From contig NC_049993.1 of assembly GCF_000003815.2 (NCBI RefSeq), positions 15,657,148 to 15,721,147 on the forward strand: a stretch of DNA of 64,000 nt. Direction: 5' to 3'. The position numbers and the translations under genes are program-made. This document shows positions 1 to 10,738 of this stretch, piece by piece (within the stretch, counting starts at the first letter, position 1; every line of letters begins with the position of its first letter). The notes beneath the pieces were generated by a model. The model did no database searches. It was not told the DNA's origin and saw nothing but the letters and a program-made list of their open reading frames with translations. The DNA is from Branchiostoma floridae. Its lineage: Eukaryota; Chordata; Leptocardii; Amphioxiformes; Branchiostomatidae.

Positions 1-195
1 TTATGCAAATTAGATCCCAAGTTACGATTAATTGATATCAAATTGTATCAAGCATTACTTAAGCTATCAGCATACCAAAAATCATGATGATCCTTTGATC
101 CATTCTTGACTTATTCTCTTTCAAAGTCTTTAAATACACCTCTTACTCTCTTCCCTCTTTCTCAGTTACATATGTGACAACTTTGAAACTTTAAA
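1..195 (+). repeat. Interspersed repeat A, 5' part
   Basis: AT-rich repeat with ATGCAAATTAGATC and CCAAAAATCATGATGATCC motifs. It matches the start of the longer copy at about 21957-22165. The same element resumes at about 2450, so a LINE has split it. It has no coding capacity. The family is unclassified. Confidence 0.75.
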
Positions 196-2449
196 CAAAA
201 TGGTTCAAAGAGCAAAGGCTAAATACTGCCAAGAAAAACTAGAAGAAAACGTCTCAGACTCGAAGAAACTATGGGGAACAATTGGGGAAATTTTACCCAA
301 TAAGAAAAGTATCGTGTCAAAGACACTGACCTTTGCAGGCGAACATCTTACTGGATTGACTGATATTGTAAAGGGCTTTAATAAGTTCTTCGGTATGGCA
401 GGGCGTAAGCTAGCTGAATGCTTTGGGTCGCATAACCCTATCCCATTATGCCCAGCACAGTATAAGAACTTGGATTGCACCTTTACTTTTACTCCACTTA
501 CTGACGAAGCTGTGCATACCCAGCTAAAGAACCTACCCATAAGAAAGGCTGCCGGGTTGGATAACATTCACCCCAGACTTCTTAAAGCCGCAGCCCCGAT
601 TGTAGCACAGCCACTTACTCACATATTGAACCTGTCCCTCAGCACTGGTATTATACCATCTGAGTGGAAATTAGCAAGAGTGACGCCCATACATAAAGGT
701 GGAGATCAGTCCGATCCAAATAACTTTAGACCCAGTTCTGTCCTGCCTATTGTGATGAAAATATTTGAGAAGGAGGTCCACAAACAATTACTGGCTTACT
801 TACATTCTCATGACATACTTTGTACCAACCAGTCAGGCTTCAGACCAAGCCATTCAACAACCACTACCTTACTCGATGTTACTGACTACATATTGCATAA
901 TATTAACAGTGGTAAGCTAGTCGGTACTGTATTTCTTGATTTGAAAAAGGCGTTTGACACTGTTGATCACAGCCTACTTTTGACTAAACTGAATTGGATT
1001 GGCCTTCGGAGTACTGAGCTGGATTGGTTCACAAACTATCTTGCAGATCGCCAACAGCGAGTCTCACTGAATGGTTGCACATCTGATTCCATTCCTATTA
1101 CTATTGGGGTACCTCAAGGGTCAATTTTAGGTCCCCTTCTTTTCAACCTGTTCATTAATGACCTACCCAAAGCTATAACCCGCAGTAAAGTAACCTTATA
1201 TGCGGATGATACAGCTATATTCTTTTCAAGTAATGACCCCAGATGTATAGAAAGCACATTAAACATGGAACTTAAACAAATTACTTCCTGGTTTAAGTCG
1301 AATCGACTTACTCTTAACATCAAGAAGACAAAGTGGATGCTTATGGGCTCCACTAGGAAAACAAATTCTACTCCTGATTTGGAGATCAAGATTAATGGTG
1401 ATACCTTGGAAAGGGTTAGCTCTTATAAATATCTGGGTGTCATACTTGATTCTAGCTTAAGTTTCACTGATCACTGATCAAAATGTCACAGCGCCTAGGA
1501 CTATTAAGACGCCTACGGCCTTATCTCTGCACTGGTGTAGCAAATTTGTTGTATAAAACCCTTGCTCTACCACTCCTTGAATATTGTAACGTGGTATGGG
1601 ACAACTGCAGTGCAGCCAATAAGCAGCGTCTCCAAATCCTCCAGAACCGGGGCGCACGAATCATCCCTGACGTGAGCCGAGGTCGAATGTTGGGGAGCTG
1701 CATCAGGCACTGGGTTGGAGTCTGCTGCAGGAGCGAAGAAACCGGCAGATCTGCATTATGGTGTACAAATGCCTTCATGGCCTAGCACCCAACTACCTAC
1801 TCAACACATTTCGTTTCAATAACCAAATCCACAGTCATAACACCAGACAAGCACAACTCCTACATAAACCTAACTACACTTCAAGAGCAGGTCAACGCAC
1901 ATTTGCATACAGGGCAGCTGAAATATATAATACACTTAAACCTGAGACAAAACAAGCAACTACTCTTAAAGCCTTTAAACAGTCTCTGATATCATAACAC
2001 TGACATCTGACCTCTGATCCCAATGACTGTTCAATTACCTTATGATTTTTGTGATGTTGAGTTGTTATTGTGTGTGAGTTGTTATTAGTAAGTTGCGTAT
2101 ATGATTTACTGATCCGAATTGGATTATTCTTTCTTATGTTCAGTCCGATTGATCAGGACAAATGGCACTGACATCTGACCTCTGACCGCAATGACCGTCC
2201 AATGACCCTATGAGTTTGTGATCTTGAGTTGTTTTTGTTATTAAGTATGAGTTGTTATTCTTTTGAGTTTTCCCAAGTTGCTTGTATGATTTACAAACCC
2301 GACTTGGATTATTGCTTTGTTATGTTCAATCCTATGTTTGTAGTTATCTTTTGTACTTTGAGTTATTATTATTGTTATAGGGCTCCCTTGGAAATCAGTA
2401 ACCACGTTAACTGAAGGGACTACCCTAAAGATCAATAAATAAATAAACT
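196..2449 (+). mobile_element. Degenerate non-LTR retrotransposon (CR1/Jockey-type LINE)
   Basis: A reverse transcriptase of a non-LTR retrotransposon, read in three pieces. Frame one (200-1477) holds the finger and palm blocks: FRPSSVLPIVMKIFEK, the GFRPSHST block, VFLDLKKAFDTVDH with a catalytic Asp, GVPQGSILGPLLFNLFIND, and the catalytic LYADDT at about 1198-1215. A stop and frameshift at about 1475 lead into 1483-1785, and a second frameshift leads into 1758-1997 (C-terminal domain, to the TAA at 1995-1997). The endonuclease domain and ORF1 are missing, so the copy is 5'-truncated and dead. The 3' UTR (1998-2430) contains a duplicated GACATCTGACCTCTGA block and ends in an AAATAAAT-type microsatellite rather than a long poly(A). 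It is assigned to the CR1/Jockey group by motif style, not by search. Confidence 0.9.
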
Positions 2450-3185
2450 ATAAAGAAGTGCAATGGATTTATGAACTTTTCCTAATCAATTATGCAAATT
2501 AGCTGTTAATTTGCATAATAAATATCACATTATACAAGTCTTCTTCACTTAGGCTATTTACATGCCAAAAATCAAGACGATCCGTCGACACGTTCATATT
2601 TCCTCATTAATTATGCAAATGAGGTCTTCATTTGCATGATAAATATGTATTGACATTTCTCTCTTTCTCAGCTACATATGTGACAAGTTTTAAAGTCCTA
2701 TCATGGAATGTAGTGGATTTATAAAATATCCTCATTAATTATGCAAATTAGCTGTTGATTTGCATAATTGGTATTTCATTATGTAGGTATTCACTTACAC
2801 TATCTACATACCAAAAATCATGACGATCCGTCAACACGTTGTAGAGTTATTCTTGTCCAAAGTTTGAAAGGAAACCGATGCCTGCAGTTCCAAAAAAAAA
2901 CTCACAGCACTTACTCTCTGCCTCAAGGGCTATCTACCACTCAAAAATCATGACCACAGCATGTCCAGAACACGAGATATAAAAAAACTTGAGTTTCCGC
3001 TGCAGTACCTTAGCAAGCCGCTAGGGGGCCCATTATCGAACTTGACCTTCGTTTTTCCGACCCCTACCCACCTACTAAATCATTATCGGGATCCATCCAA
3101 GGCTTCTCGAGTTATGCTGTTGACACACACACAGACACACACACACACACACAAACACGCCCAAAACATAACCTTAGCCATTCTG
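2450..3185 (+). repeat. Interspersed repeat A, 3' part
   Basis: Continuation of the repeat interrupted by the LINE. It has three internal degenerate units, each with an ATTATGCAAAT...TTTGCATAAT inverted motif and a CATGACGATCCGTCAACACG motif, then a GCCGCTAGGGGGCCC block. A CA microsatellite (3121-3155) follows, and the copy ends near a short hairpin (CCTTAGCCA/TGGCAAAGG). It aligns by eye with 22165-23212. Confidence 0.75.
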
Positions 3186-3199
3186 GCAAAGGTAATAAT

Positions 3200-4356
3200 A
3201 AAATCATTGATCAGCAAGAAATGTTTTGTGTTCCTTGTCTTGATATTATATCTGAAAACCATCGTCCTTCCCGGTGTGAGCGGCGGACCATAGATATGTT
3301 TCACGATTTGCCTTTGTATTGTAACCCCTGCTTCACCTATTAAGTGAGTTAGTCGAGCCTCCTTGGCTCCATGTTTCTGACTTAAAACGAAGAGATGCTG
3401 CTGTAGAAAGCGTAGTTTAGTGCCCAGAAGCGGTCCATGTGAACTAATACACTTAGCAAACGATGTTGCACCTTGATTACGAGAGAGTAAATATCTCATT
3501 GTATCAACATCGATCGGACGCCCTGAACTTTGAACTTTGACACGACTGTTAAATGAGGGCATGACCTATATTTGCTCACAACAAACATAAGCTTTAAACG
3601 CTAAGAAAGAAAACATGAAACAACCACTATTTTGTTTTATTGACAACAAAATATTTCCTTTATTTAGAGCGAGTCGGGTATGATAGTTATATTGTAGAAG
3701 CGTAATATGTATGTATTAAAATCAATAAGTTTCAGGCCTTACCAAGAAGTAAGGTACACAGCTATAGTGTATAGGTTTCTACTTATGGCAACGTCAAGTA
3801 TCGTTGGGTGAAAGTGAAAGAAAATTATAGACAACATTTATGCCTTATACAAACAACAATAATATGCTGAAATTAATCTTAATAAATATACTAACCCATA
3901 TTTCAATATTTAAATTTCTTCCCTTTTTAGAAAGTCACTTGGGTCTAGTTTATTAGTGGCAATGAGATTCCCATTCCGTGCCTTCTATTGCGCAACGCAA
4001 CTCTGACGTCAACCCTGCATACCGACGATAAAGTTGGAAAAGTGCAGGCCCCATGCTCAGTGATTTGAAGATCACGTCAGTTGACGACTTAGGGACGCCC
4101 TCTAGCAACTTCAGTACGTACGAAGTGCTTCAGGATTATATAGTGAACAGGAGAATGAATTAAACCTTCCAGCTGTTTACTCAAAGCAGTTTTTACGTCT
4201 CTAAAATGCGAAACAAAACGTAGAAGAACGGGGAACCTTGGTTGAGAGAGGTAAAAATTCTCAATTCTGATTACCTTTGTGAAATGTCATTATGCTTTAA
4301 AAAAAAAACAGTCAAGTAGTCTTTCCTACCATAGTCTCTCCTTTCACAGAAAACCC
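3200..4356. other. Intergenic, no gene seen
   Basis: AT-rich sequence without a supportable exon. A block around 3960-4015 (GCGCAACGCAACTCTGACGTCA) recurs in inverse orientation at 53572-53610, so at least part is repetitive. The open frames here overlap repeat A or lack domain features. Confidence 0.6.
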
Positions 4357-4360
4357 TACC

Positions 4361-4541
4361 GCCACTGGGTTATGTAATGAGTTAGTGACGTCACTGCCTT
4401 GACTGTCAGGGATCCCATGATCCTCTTCGCTCTCTTCTATCATGGCTGTACTTGAGTGAGCATCACGGAATAAACGCCTCTTCCAATCAAGTTGCATCGG
4501 CTCCTATGATTCACTATCGCGTCCCCTTGTCAATGTTGGCG
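4361..4541 (+). repeat. 5' LTR of the TRIM-like element
   Basis: It holds a perfect palindromic CRE (TGACGTCA, 4386-4393) and a downstream AATAAA (4469-4474), arranged as promoter then poly(A) signal as in a functional LTR. It is identical to 5636-5816. Confidence 0.8.
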
Positions 4542-5635
4542 TGGTGTGCAGCGGCTGGGAAACGATACCCAGGCCCAAACCCGAACTTTGCGCAGGGGAG
4601 ATCGCACTCTGAGTGGACGGGAAGCCACTAGCAAATGAGGATGTAGGTCAACAATGGCGCCATCACGTGTGCAGGAGGGGATCTGGTCTTTAGCTCCTCG
4701 GCGGAGCCCTTGGTCGGAAGTTATGCGTGACTACACCTCATCCTTGTGCCAGCTTCGCTGCAGCCCCCAGAGGTCTCATAGAAGTCGCAGGGAGTAGTAC
4801 TCGGCTTACCTATCCGGCAAAACCCGAATCTTCCCAGTTTCCCCGGCCATGTGAGTACAACGTCAAAATTCACCATCCGCCATGTTTCTTTCGTTCAACC
4901 TTCAACAACGTTCTACCCGATTTGACGCGGACCGCCCACGGACTTTCCCACCTACGAACTTCGCTCGACAAACTTCGTCTGATCACCGCTGAACTGTACC
5001 AGCTCAGAAGAATATTATCTACACTGAACTGTGTACCAGCCAAGAGGCACATTATGCTCCAGCCGAGAAGAACATCGCTTGTGAACGCTGAACTGTAACT
5101 GTTAACACCACCGGCCAAGAGAAGCATCGCATGTCACAGAACTTTGACAGCCACGAACTTTGCCAAAACAAAACTCTGCTTCTACCCAGTATTTTTTTCT
5201 TTTTCTGCAGATAATCGTTATTGTATTCGTCCCCATTTTATGTTAGCTAGACATTGTTATCTCACAGAAAAACATTGACAATCTATTTCAGTTCAACTGT
5301 TACCTTCATTTGTCCGTAATGTATTCACAATCTGATGTTACATGTTATCTCTCATATTGTGTTTAACAAACCTTACCTCATTAGTCAACAATTTTCTTCA
5401 CAGATTTTGTAATGTTATATCTGTCTTTTCATTAGATCTAGATTTCCCAAGTATTGTTATGGGGGTTATTTCATGGATTCACTATTATAGCACACTTTGC
5501 AGATTTATTGTATTTATACCATTTAATTACGAAAAGTAGACAACAGGCTCTGTTTTCTGACATTACATTTTTGTTACCACATGATAGTTTGGTAAAAAGG
5601 AGAAAGAGAGAAATAAGAAGATAAAGAGAAATCAC

Positions 5636-5816
5636 GCCACTGGGTTATGTAATGAGTTAGTGACGTCACTGCCTTGACTGTCAGGGATCCCATGATCCTC
5701 TTCGCTCTCTTCTATCATGGCTGTACTTGAGTGAGCATCACGGAATAAACGCCTCTTCCAATCAAGTTGCATCGGCTCCTATGATTCACTATCGCGTCCC
5801 CTTGTCAATGTTGGCG
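5636..5816 (+). repeat. 3' LTR of the TRIM-like element
   Basis: Exact copy of 4361-4541, with the CRE at 5661-5668 and AATAAA at 5744-5749. It is preceded by the purine tract and followed by the TACC duplication. Confidence 0.8.
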
Positions 5817-6047
5817 TACCAAGAAAGGGCTTTCAATGGTTGAATGCCTTGTTTATATTTACTCTCTCACAAGCAAGCGCCGACTGTTGTAACGTTATAC
5901 ACCCCACCCCGACTTGTCCTTGAACTCGTTTTAGGGACTCGTTTGAGTGAATGCTGAAACCTTTAACTTTGACCTTTGCACGTTGCACGTGTAACATGAA
6001 CTTTGGCCATACATTCAGTGCTGTGTGGACACGGAAGTCACAACAAC

Positions 6048-6593
6048 ATGGAAATCATATCGAAGACTTGACTTACTCGACTTCTACCAGCTATAGTTTT
6101 CCTGGAATTTCTTATTATACACAGGAGCAACACAGAGAACGTTCTATTGGTACCTCCGCCATGTTTAGGCAATAGTCACTGGATGGCTCTTTCCAAAATC
6201 GGCCGTGCGTTGGTTGCTAGAGGCCATGTAGTCAGCGTCGTTGTTTCAGAGGACACTGTAGAAAAACGGCTGGCAGAGTCGCATGGATTTCAATACGAGA
6301 CATTCCAAGACCACGGAACCCAGGCTGCACTCAAGACGCTACAAGATGAAGTACACTGTTGCTGAAGAAGTGTCTCTTTACAAAATGAGAGAGGCATTCG
6401 CTGCCGCGTCCGAAGGATCCAAGCGATACTGTGCCATGCTGCTGCCAAGTTGCTGGCTGATAGTTCCCTTGTGGGTCGTCTGAGGAGATCGCAGTTCAGT
6501 GTGGTGATTTCTGACCCGTTTTTCCCCTGCGGCGCAATCCTCTCAGCCCATCTAGACTTCCGGGTTCCACACGTTGCCTACATGCGTCACTAG
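6048..6593 (+). pseudogene. UDP-glucuronosyltransferase pseudogene, exon 1
   Basis: Family role: ER-membrane enzymes that move glucuronic acid from UDP-glucuronate to lipophilic substrates; exon 1 carries the N-terminal substrate-binding half. After a candidate ATG (6048) with a hydrophobic leader comes NVLLVPPPCLGNSHWM, then ALVARGHVVSVVVSED, typical of the UGT N-terminus. Further on LLADSSLVGRLRRSQFSVV, SDPFFPCGAIL and VPHVAYM follow. Damage: an in-frame TGA at 6069-6071, a frameshift around 6350-6370 and a second that restores frame by about 6440, then a TAG at 6591-6593 followed by unrelated tandem repeat. The UDP-sugar-binding half is absent here. The matching last exon lies at 17681, beyond the zinc-finger array. 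Confidence 0.85.
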
Positions 6594-7310
6594 ACGAAAA
6601 GACCGAATATGTAGACGGATGCTGACGGATTCCAATTTGCAACACCTGACGGATGCTGACGTATGCCGACAAATGCTGACGGATCCCCAAAACCATCACG
6701 GATCCAAAAAAATGACGGATCCCACTTACATCCGCAACGTATTCGTAGCTATCCGTAACTCGCGATGGATACAAACACGGAACCCGTATTCTTACGTACT
6801 TCGTGACGGATGCTAACACTGCGTCCGTATGGATACTTCCGAAATCACGGACCCTGTACACATACGTAACGCATTCGTTGGTATCCATAAGTCACTAACG
6901 GATTCAAACATTGCAATCGTATGGATACTTTTCTTTTAACGTTAACGAAAGAATGCGTGGTCAGGATTCTTGTTTATCAGCAAAAAACTCTTCAGATGCA
7001 GACGTATACGAATTTGCAACATCTTGACGGATGCTAACGGATTCCCAAAAATCACGGATCCCATACACACCAGTAACGCATTTGTTGGTATCCGTAACTC
7101 GCCGTGGATGCAAACACGGAATTCGTATGCTTGCGTACTTGGCGGATGCTAACACAGCATCCGTAAGGATACTTACTTTTTACGTATGCACGGCTAGCAC
7201 AAAATATCATTTTTAGAGTGGTCATATCTTTTCCCCTTTTTGTACCTCGGATACCACAGTTTGTAACGTCGATACAAGTGAGACAATCCACGTTACGCTA
7301 GATTTGCAGA
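6594..7310. repeat. Degenerate GACGGATGCT-type repeat block
   Basis: Motifs GACGGATGCTAAC, ATCACGGATCC, GGTATCCGTAACTCGC and CGTATGGATAC recur in the same order in about three diverged units (roughly 6640-6835, 6845-6930 and 7010-7175). Open frames on both strands reflect the low stop density of the repeat, not genes. Confidence 0.7.
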
Positions 7311-7379
7311 TTCTGTTGCCATACTCTATTACCTGAATGTCTAACCTTCATCAATGTAAGTGTAGCTTACATGTAACTA

Positions 7380-7530
7380 ATATATTGACACAGACGCACG
7401 AAACATAAATGCCACCGTTCAGCTTTATTGCTGTTGGTAAATAAAGAGAAACACTAATACAAAGGATGTAATATTACACTAGAAAGGCCGACATTTGCTT
7501 GAGAGCAAATACAGCATATTTCAGCCATCT
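7380..7530 (-). repeat. Copied 3'-UTR-like and transposon-end sequence
   Basis: The stretch TTCAGCTTTATTGCTGTTGG resembles the 3' flank of the second zinc-finger gene (about 12558). The following block TAGAAAGGCCGACATTTGCT recurs in inverse orientation at about 17383-17432. It probably belongs to the 3' flank of zinc-finger gene 1 plus a transposon end. Confidence 0.5.
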
Positions 7531-7539
7531 CCCTCCTCA

Positions 7540-8330
7540 TGTAACAATAGACTGTTCCAAAATCACTCATGTGCAAAAATGGAACACTTCTGCTTAAAAT
7601 GACTTCTAACTACTAATCACACTTATGAACAGAAATGAATCTTACAAAAACCCCTTCAAGAATGGACTAAAAAAAATAGACGACTCCAAAACACTTCCGC
7701 TAAGAGATGGAATTTGGAATCATCAGCCGTCCAAAACCATATTTGAAAAAAATCCCCCCCTCTGTGCAAGAATCGACTCTTCCTGCCTTATACCCCTATG
7801 TAAAGTGGAGCGATCCAAAAATATATCAGCTAAAATAGTCAGCAAAGTCCACAAAATGAATTTTAAAAAAATACCCCCTTCGTCGAAGAATGGAATCTCC
7901 CAGCTCACCCTGTTTGAAATTGCACAATAGACAAGTCCAGAAATACTCACAGTACATGGCCTTTTGTATAAGAAGCAACCCAGTCCAAAACTGAATTTTA
8001 AAAAAGACCCCCGTGCTTGAATGGGCTCTTCCAGATAACACAAGGCTTGCTGATTGGCTGCCGAATCCTCCTCATGTACAGTCTTCAGGTTGGGTTAAAC
8101 TTCCATTTAACAAATGGAATTCGGAATCATCACACATGTCCAAAACTGATTTTTTAAAATCCCCCCTATGTGCAAAAATGGACTGTCCCAGTAGTAGTCT
8201 TATGTCAAGTGGATCAGTGCGAAAACATTTCCACTAAAAAAACATTGGCATTATAACCAAAGTCTAAAAGTAAATTTTAAAATGCACCCCCTGCCCAACA
8301 ATGGACTCTTCCAGCAAAATAAGCTCGCTC
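7540..8330. repeat. Degenerate tandem repeat, 120-155 bp period
   Basis: GTCCAAAA-type motifs recur near 7728, 7848, 7983, 8138 and 8261. Each is followed by a TTTTAAAAAA-CCCCCC tract and then TGCAAAAATGGACTCTTCC-like sequence. No coding feature is seen. Confidence 0.65.
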
Positions 8331-8526
8331 ATTGGCTGGCCATTAATTGGATTTACCTTGTCCACCAACCACCTGGATGTCTATGGACTAGGTAGGTAGG
8401 TAGATAATTGGATCTACCTGGCACACCTGTGGCCCTGACACACCAGAATGACCTAGAGGTCGTTGAACTCGGCACTCCAACCTTACCTATCCTAAACTCT
8501 CCCACAAAAACCTCCTTAAGGAGCCA

Positions 8527-8816
8527 TTTTGAAGTGATTTATACCACATATTATACATGGATCCTTTGAATAAGTATCTAGGGCACCTCTGTGCCAAATT
8601 TCAGGTCATTTGGATGTAATACCATGGTACAGGGGGCCAAAATATACAGTTTTGGTCCAAAAGTTGCAATAAAACTTCAATAAAATCATTTAAGGAGCAG
8701 ATATGAAAAACATGAAAAAAACACATTTGGGAATTTGCCCACTCTACCCTTGTGCCAAATTTCAAGTCATTTGGTCCAGAAATGGCGGAGATGAATCGCT
8801 TTGAAAATTTGACAGG

Positions 8817-8847
<31 letters not shown>

Positions 8848-8905
8848 AACATTACGAATACAATATATTTCACCATACCTATGGTATGGCTGAAATATAA
8901 TAAAA
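8527..8905 (+). repeat. Interspersed repeat B with GAAA tract and terminal hairpin
   Basis: Contains TGTGCCAAATTTCAGGTCATTTGG and a second copy of that motif, then a GAAA microsatellite (8819-8848). It ends in a near-palindrome, ATTTCACCATACC-TAT-GGTATGGCTGAAAT. An inverted relative lies at 15655-16010. It is non-coding. Confidence 0.7.
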
Positions 8906-9101
8906 CTTATACGTACAAGAAAACATGCTATAAGTCAAATATTTACATTGTTGCGCTTTTACATATCTCAAAATATATACACAGTAATACAGAAACTCTA
9001 TGCTATATGATTTAAAACGCAAGTAGAAACAAATTTTTTTGTCATGAACAAAGTTTTGTGGGTAATTGTATAATCAATTTTTCATGAATATATATAAGGT
9101 A

Positions 9102-9280
9102 AGTTCACATTTATTCGCGAGGTAACCTATATCCGATATCAAATCGTTAGACGGTGGTTTCAAATTGCATTTTTTTCTCAAAATATTGCAGTTGGAAGCC
9201 GCCGTCCGTCAACCGATATCCCTAAGCAGCCTGGATTTAAATAGAACTGATATAGGTTACTCCGCGAATAAAGGTGAACT
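9102..9280. mobile_element. MITE, about 179 bp, hairpin type
   Basis: Terminal inverted repeats of about 32 bp: AGTTCACATTTATTCGCGAG at the left and its near complement (CGCGAATAAAGGTGAACT) at the right. Internal arms (ACGGTGGTTT against GCCGCCGT) also pair, so the whole unit can fold. No target duplication is clear. Confidence 0.75.
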
Positions 9281-9346
9281 AGCTTTAGTTAGTTGCTGTA
9301 CAATAAAATGATCTCAATGATTTATTTCTGATTGGTATTACTGACA

Positions 9347-10738
9347 TCATTGGTGCTTCTTTCTCACATGCCTAAGAAGAGTGGCTTTTAGACTTGCCTT
9401 GTAGTCACACTCATTACAACTGTAGGGTCTCTCACCGGTGTGACATCTCATGTGTCTTATAAGAGTGGCCTTATCAACTGTCCTGTAGTCACATTCCTCG
9501 CATTTGTAGGTTTTCACACCAGCGTGGTACTTCATATGTCTCTCAAAGTGATACTTTCGGAGGGTCTGATAGTCACAAAGTTCACAGCTGTAAGGTTCCT
9601 GGCTGCCATGTTTTTTCATATGCTCAACGAGAGAACCTTTCAATGAGGCCTGATAATGACATTCGTTGCACTTAAACGGTTTATCGCCACTGTGTGTCCT
9701 CATGTGATAGACAAGTCTGGACTTATACGATGCCCTGTAACCACATTCCCCACAAATGAAAGATTTTCCTCGCATGTGACGTTGTCTATGCTTAGAGAAC
9801 TTGTGTGCGTACGATGTTGTGAACCCACACGAGTTGCATACGTAGCGTTTACAAACAATTCCCAAGTTCTTATTAGAGAGAGGAGACATCCTGTTCTCAG
9901 AATCCTGGTCCTGAGTCGCGATCGGTTCACAAGAAACTGTTTCCTCAAAATTCACTTTTAGACTTTGTTTATTTCCGCTGTTAACCAACCCAGTCATGCA
10001 ATCTCTATCCTGATCCAGAGAAATTTGTCCGATTTGATCATCCTCGGACTCATGGCTATCCATCTTTACATGTACATCATCATAGTCTGGAGTCCATTCA
10101 GAAGACATAGGCTTCTCTATGCGAGAATCACCCATTGGATTAATTGTATCTAGTTCCTGCATACTGAAAGTGGGAGTGTCAACGTTGAGCTCGTCATGAC
10201 AAGCTCTACCTGCTTCATCCTCACTCATCATAGCAGCCTCTTCTTCTTTAATGCCACAGTCTACTGCGGTACTCATTTGTACCATGGAACTATCAGATGA
10301 AGGAAGTGTACTTGTCAGCTGTACCTGAACTGCATTTAGCACAAGCTCCTTGTTATGTGTGAGTACTTCATTGCTGGTATTGTTGATTTCCTTGCTGCTC
10401 TCAATGTCTAGTCCAGAACTTTGCAGTGAGGCGTCAGGAGTGGATGTCTCTGTTAGCAATGTTTTTGCATACGCCTTTGGAATAGTCTTTTGCATAATGA
10501 TTGACTCCTGTTCTTTTCCAGGAATGCTTTCTTCTGTCTTCCTTTCCAACTGACCATACTCCTCTGACATCATGTCCCGAAGGATACTGACCAGCCTGTC
10601 CTTGATGCTGTTCTCTTTGTCCAGGTTTTGAATTCTTCTGTTGAGTTCAAACATCAGCTCCTCCATGTTCAGTCTGGGAAGGACTGCTATGGTCACCTCC
10701 TGCGAGAGGCCACAGATGAACTCCTGTTGTCTGGACAT
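9347..10738 (-). CDS. C2H2 zinc-finger protein, six fingers (ZNF copy 1)
   Basis: Predicted nuclear DNA-binding protein of 463 aa. Residues 1-70 form a helical, leucine-rich N-terminal domain (RQQEFICGLSQEVTIAVLPR...NMEELMFELNRRIQNLDKE) nearly identical to the neighbouring paralog. An acidic, Ser/Thr-rich linker of about 220 residues follows. From about residue 299 come six C2H2 fingers with CxxC...HxxxH spacing and TGE/SGDKP-type linkers, of the CGYRAS/CDYRT style common in invertebrate finger arrays. The ATG at 10738 is preferred because CTCCAG|CATG just upstream fits a splice acceptor that the paralog shares; in-frame upstream codons would then be intron. A 5' non-coding exon is expected upstream. 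It forms a tandem pair with 12873-14324. DNA target and function are unknown. Confidence 0.9.
   Translation of the reverse strand: MSRQQEFICGLSQEVTIAVLPRLNMEELMFELNRRIQNLDKENSIKDRLVSILRDMMSEEYGQLERKTEESIPGKEQESIIMQKTIPKAYAKTLLTETSTPDASLQSSGLDIESSKEINNTSNEVLTHNKELVLNAVQVQLTSTLPSSDSSMVQMSTAVDCGIKEEEAAMMSEDEAGRACHDELNVDTPTFSMQELDTINPMGDSRIEKPMSSEWTPDYDDVHVKMDSHESEDDQIGQISLDQDRDCMTGLVNSGNKQSLKVNFEETVSCEPIATQDQDSENRMSPLSNKNLGIVCKRYVCNSCGFTTSYAHKFSKHRQRHMRGKSFICGECGYRASYKSRLVYHMRTHSGDKPFKCNECHYQASLKGSLVEHMKKHGSQEPYSCELCDYQTLRKYHFERHMKYHAGVKTYKCEECDYRTVDKATLIRHMRCHTGERPYSCNECDYKASLKATLLRHVRKKHQ

Larger units (their letters stand above)
4357..5820 (+). mobile_element. Miniature LTR retrotransposon (TRIM-like), complete, with TSD
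   Basis: Two identical 181-bp direct repeats (4361-4541 and 5636-5816) bracket a 1,094-bp interior. Flanking 4-bp duplications read TACC (4357-4360 and 5817-5820). The interior starts at once with TGGTGTGCAGCGGCTGGG, the position and TGG start expected of a tRNA primer-binding site. It ends in a purine tract (about 5590-5631, GGAGAAAGAGAGAAATAAG) before the 3' LTR. No gag, protease, RT or integrase is present; the longest interior frame (4727-5098) is without recognisable domains. Size and structure fit a terminal-repeat retrotransposon in miniature that uses proteins from another element. LTR identity implies a recent insertion. The LTR ends are GCCA...GGCG, not TG...CA. The primer tRNA was not identified. 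Confidence 0.8.

Noticed and set aside
200-567. Minus-strand frames over the LINE
   Set aside because: Shadows of the reverse transcriptase frame.
7625-8240. Several frames of 60-106 aa
   Set aside because: They overlap the degenerate tandem repeat and contain no domain.
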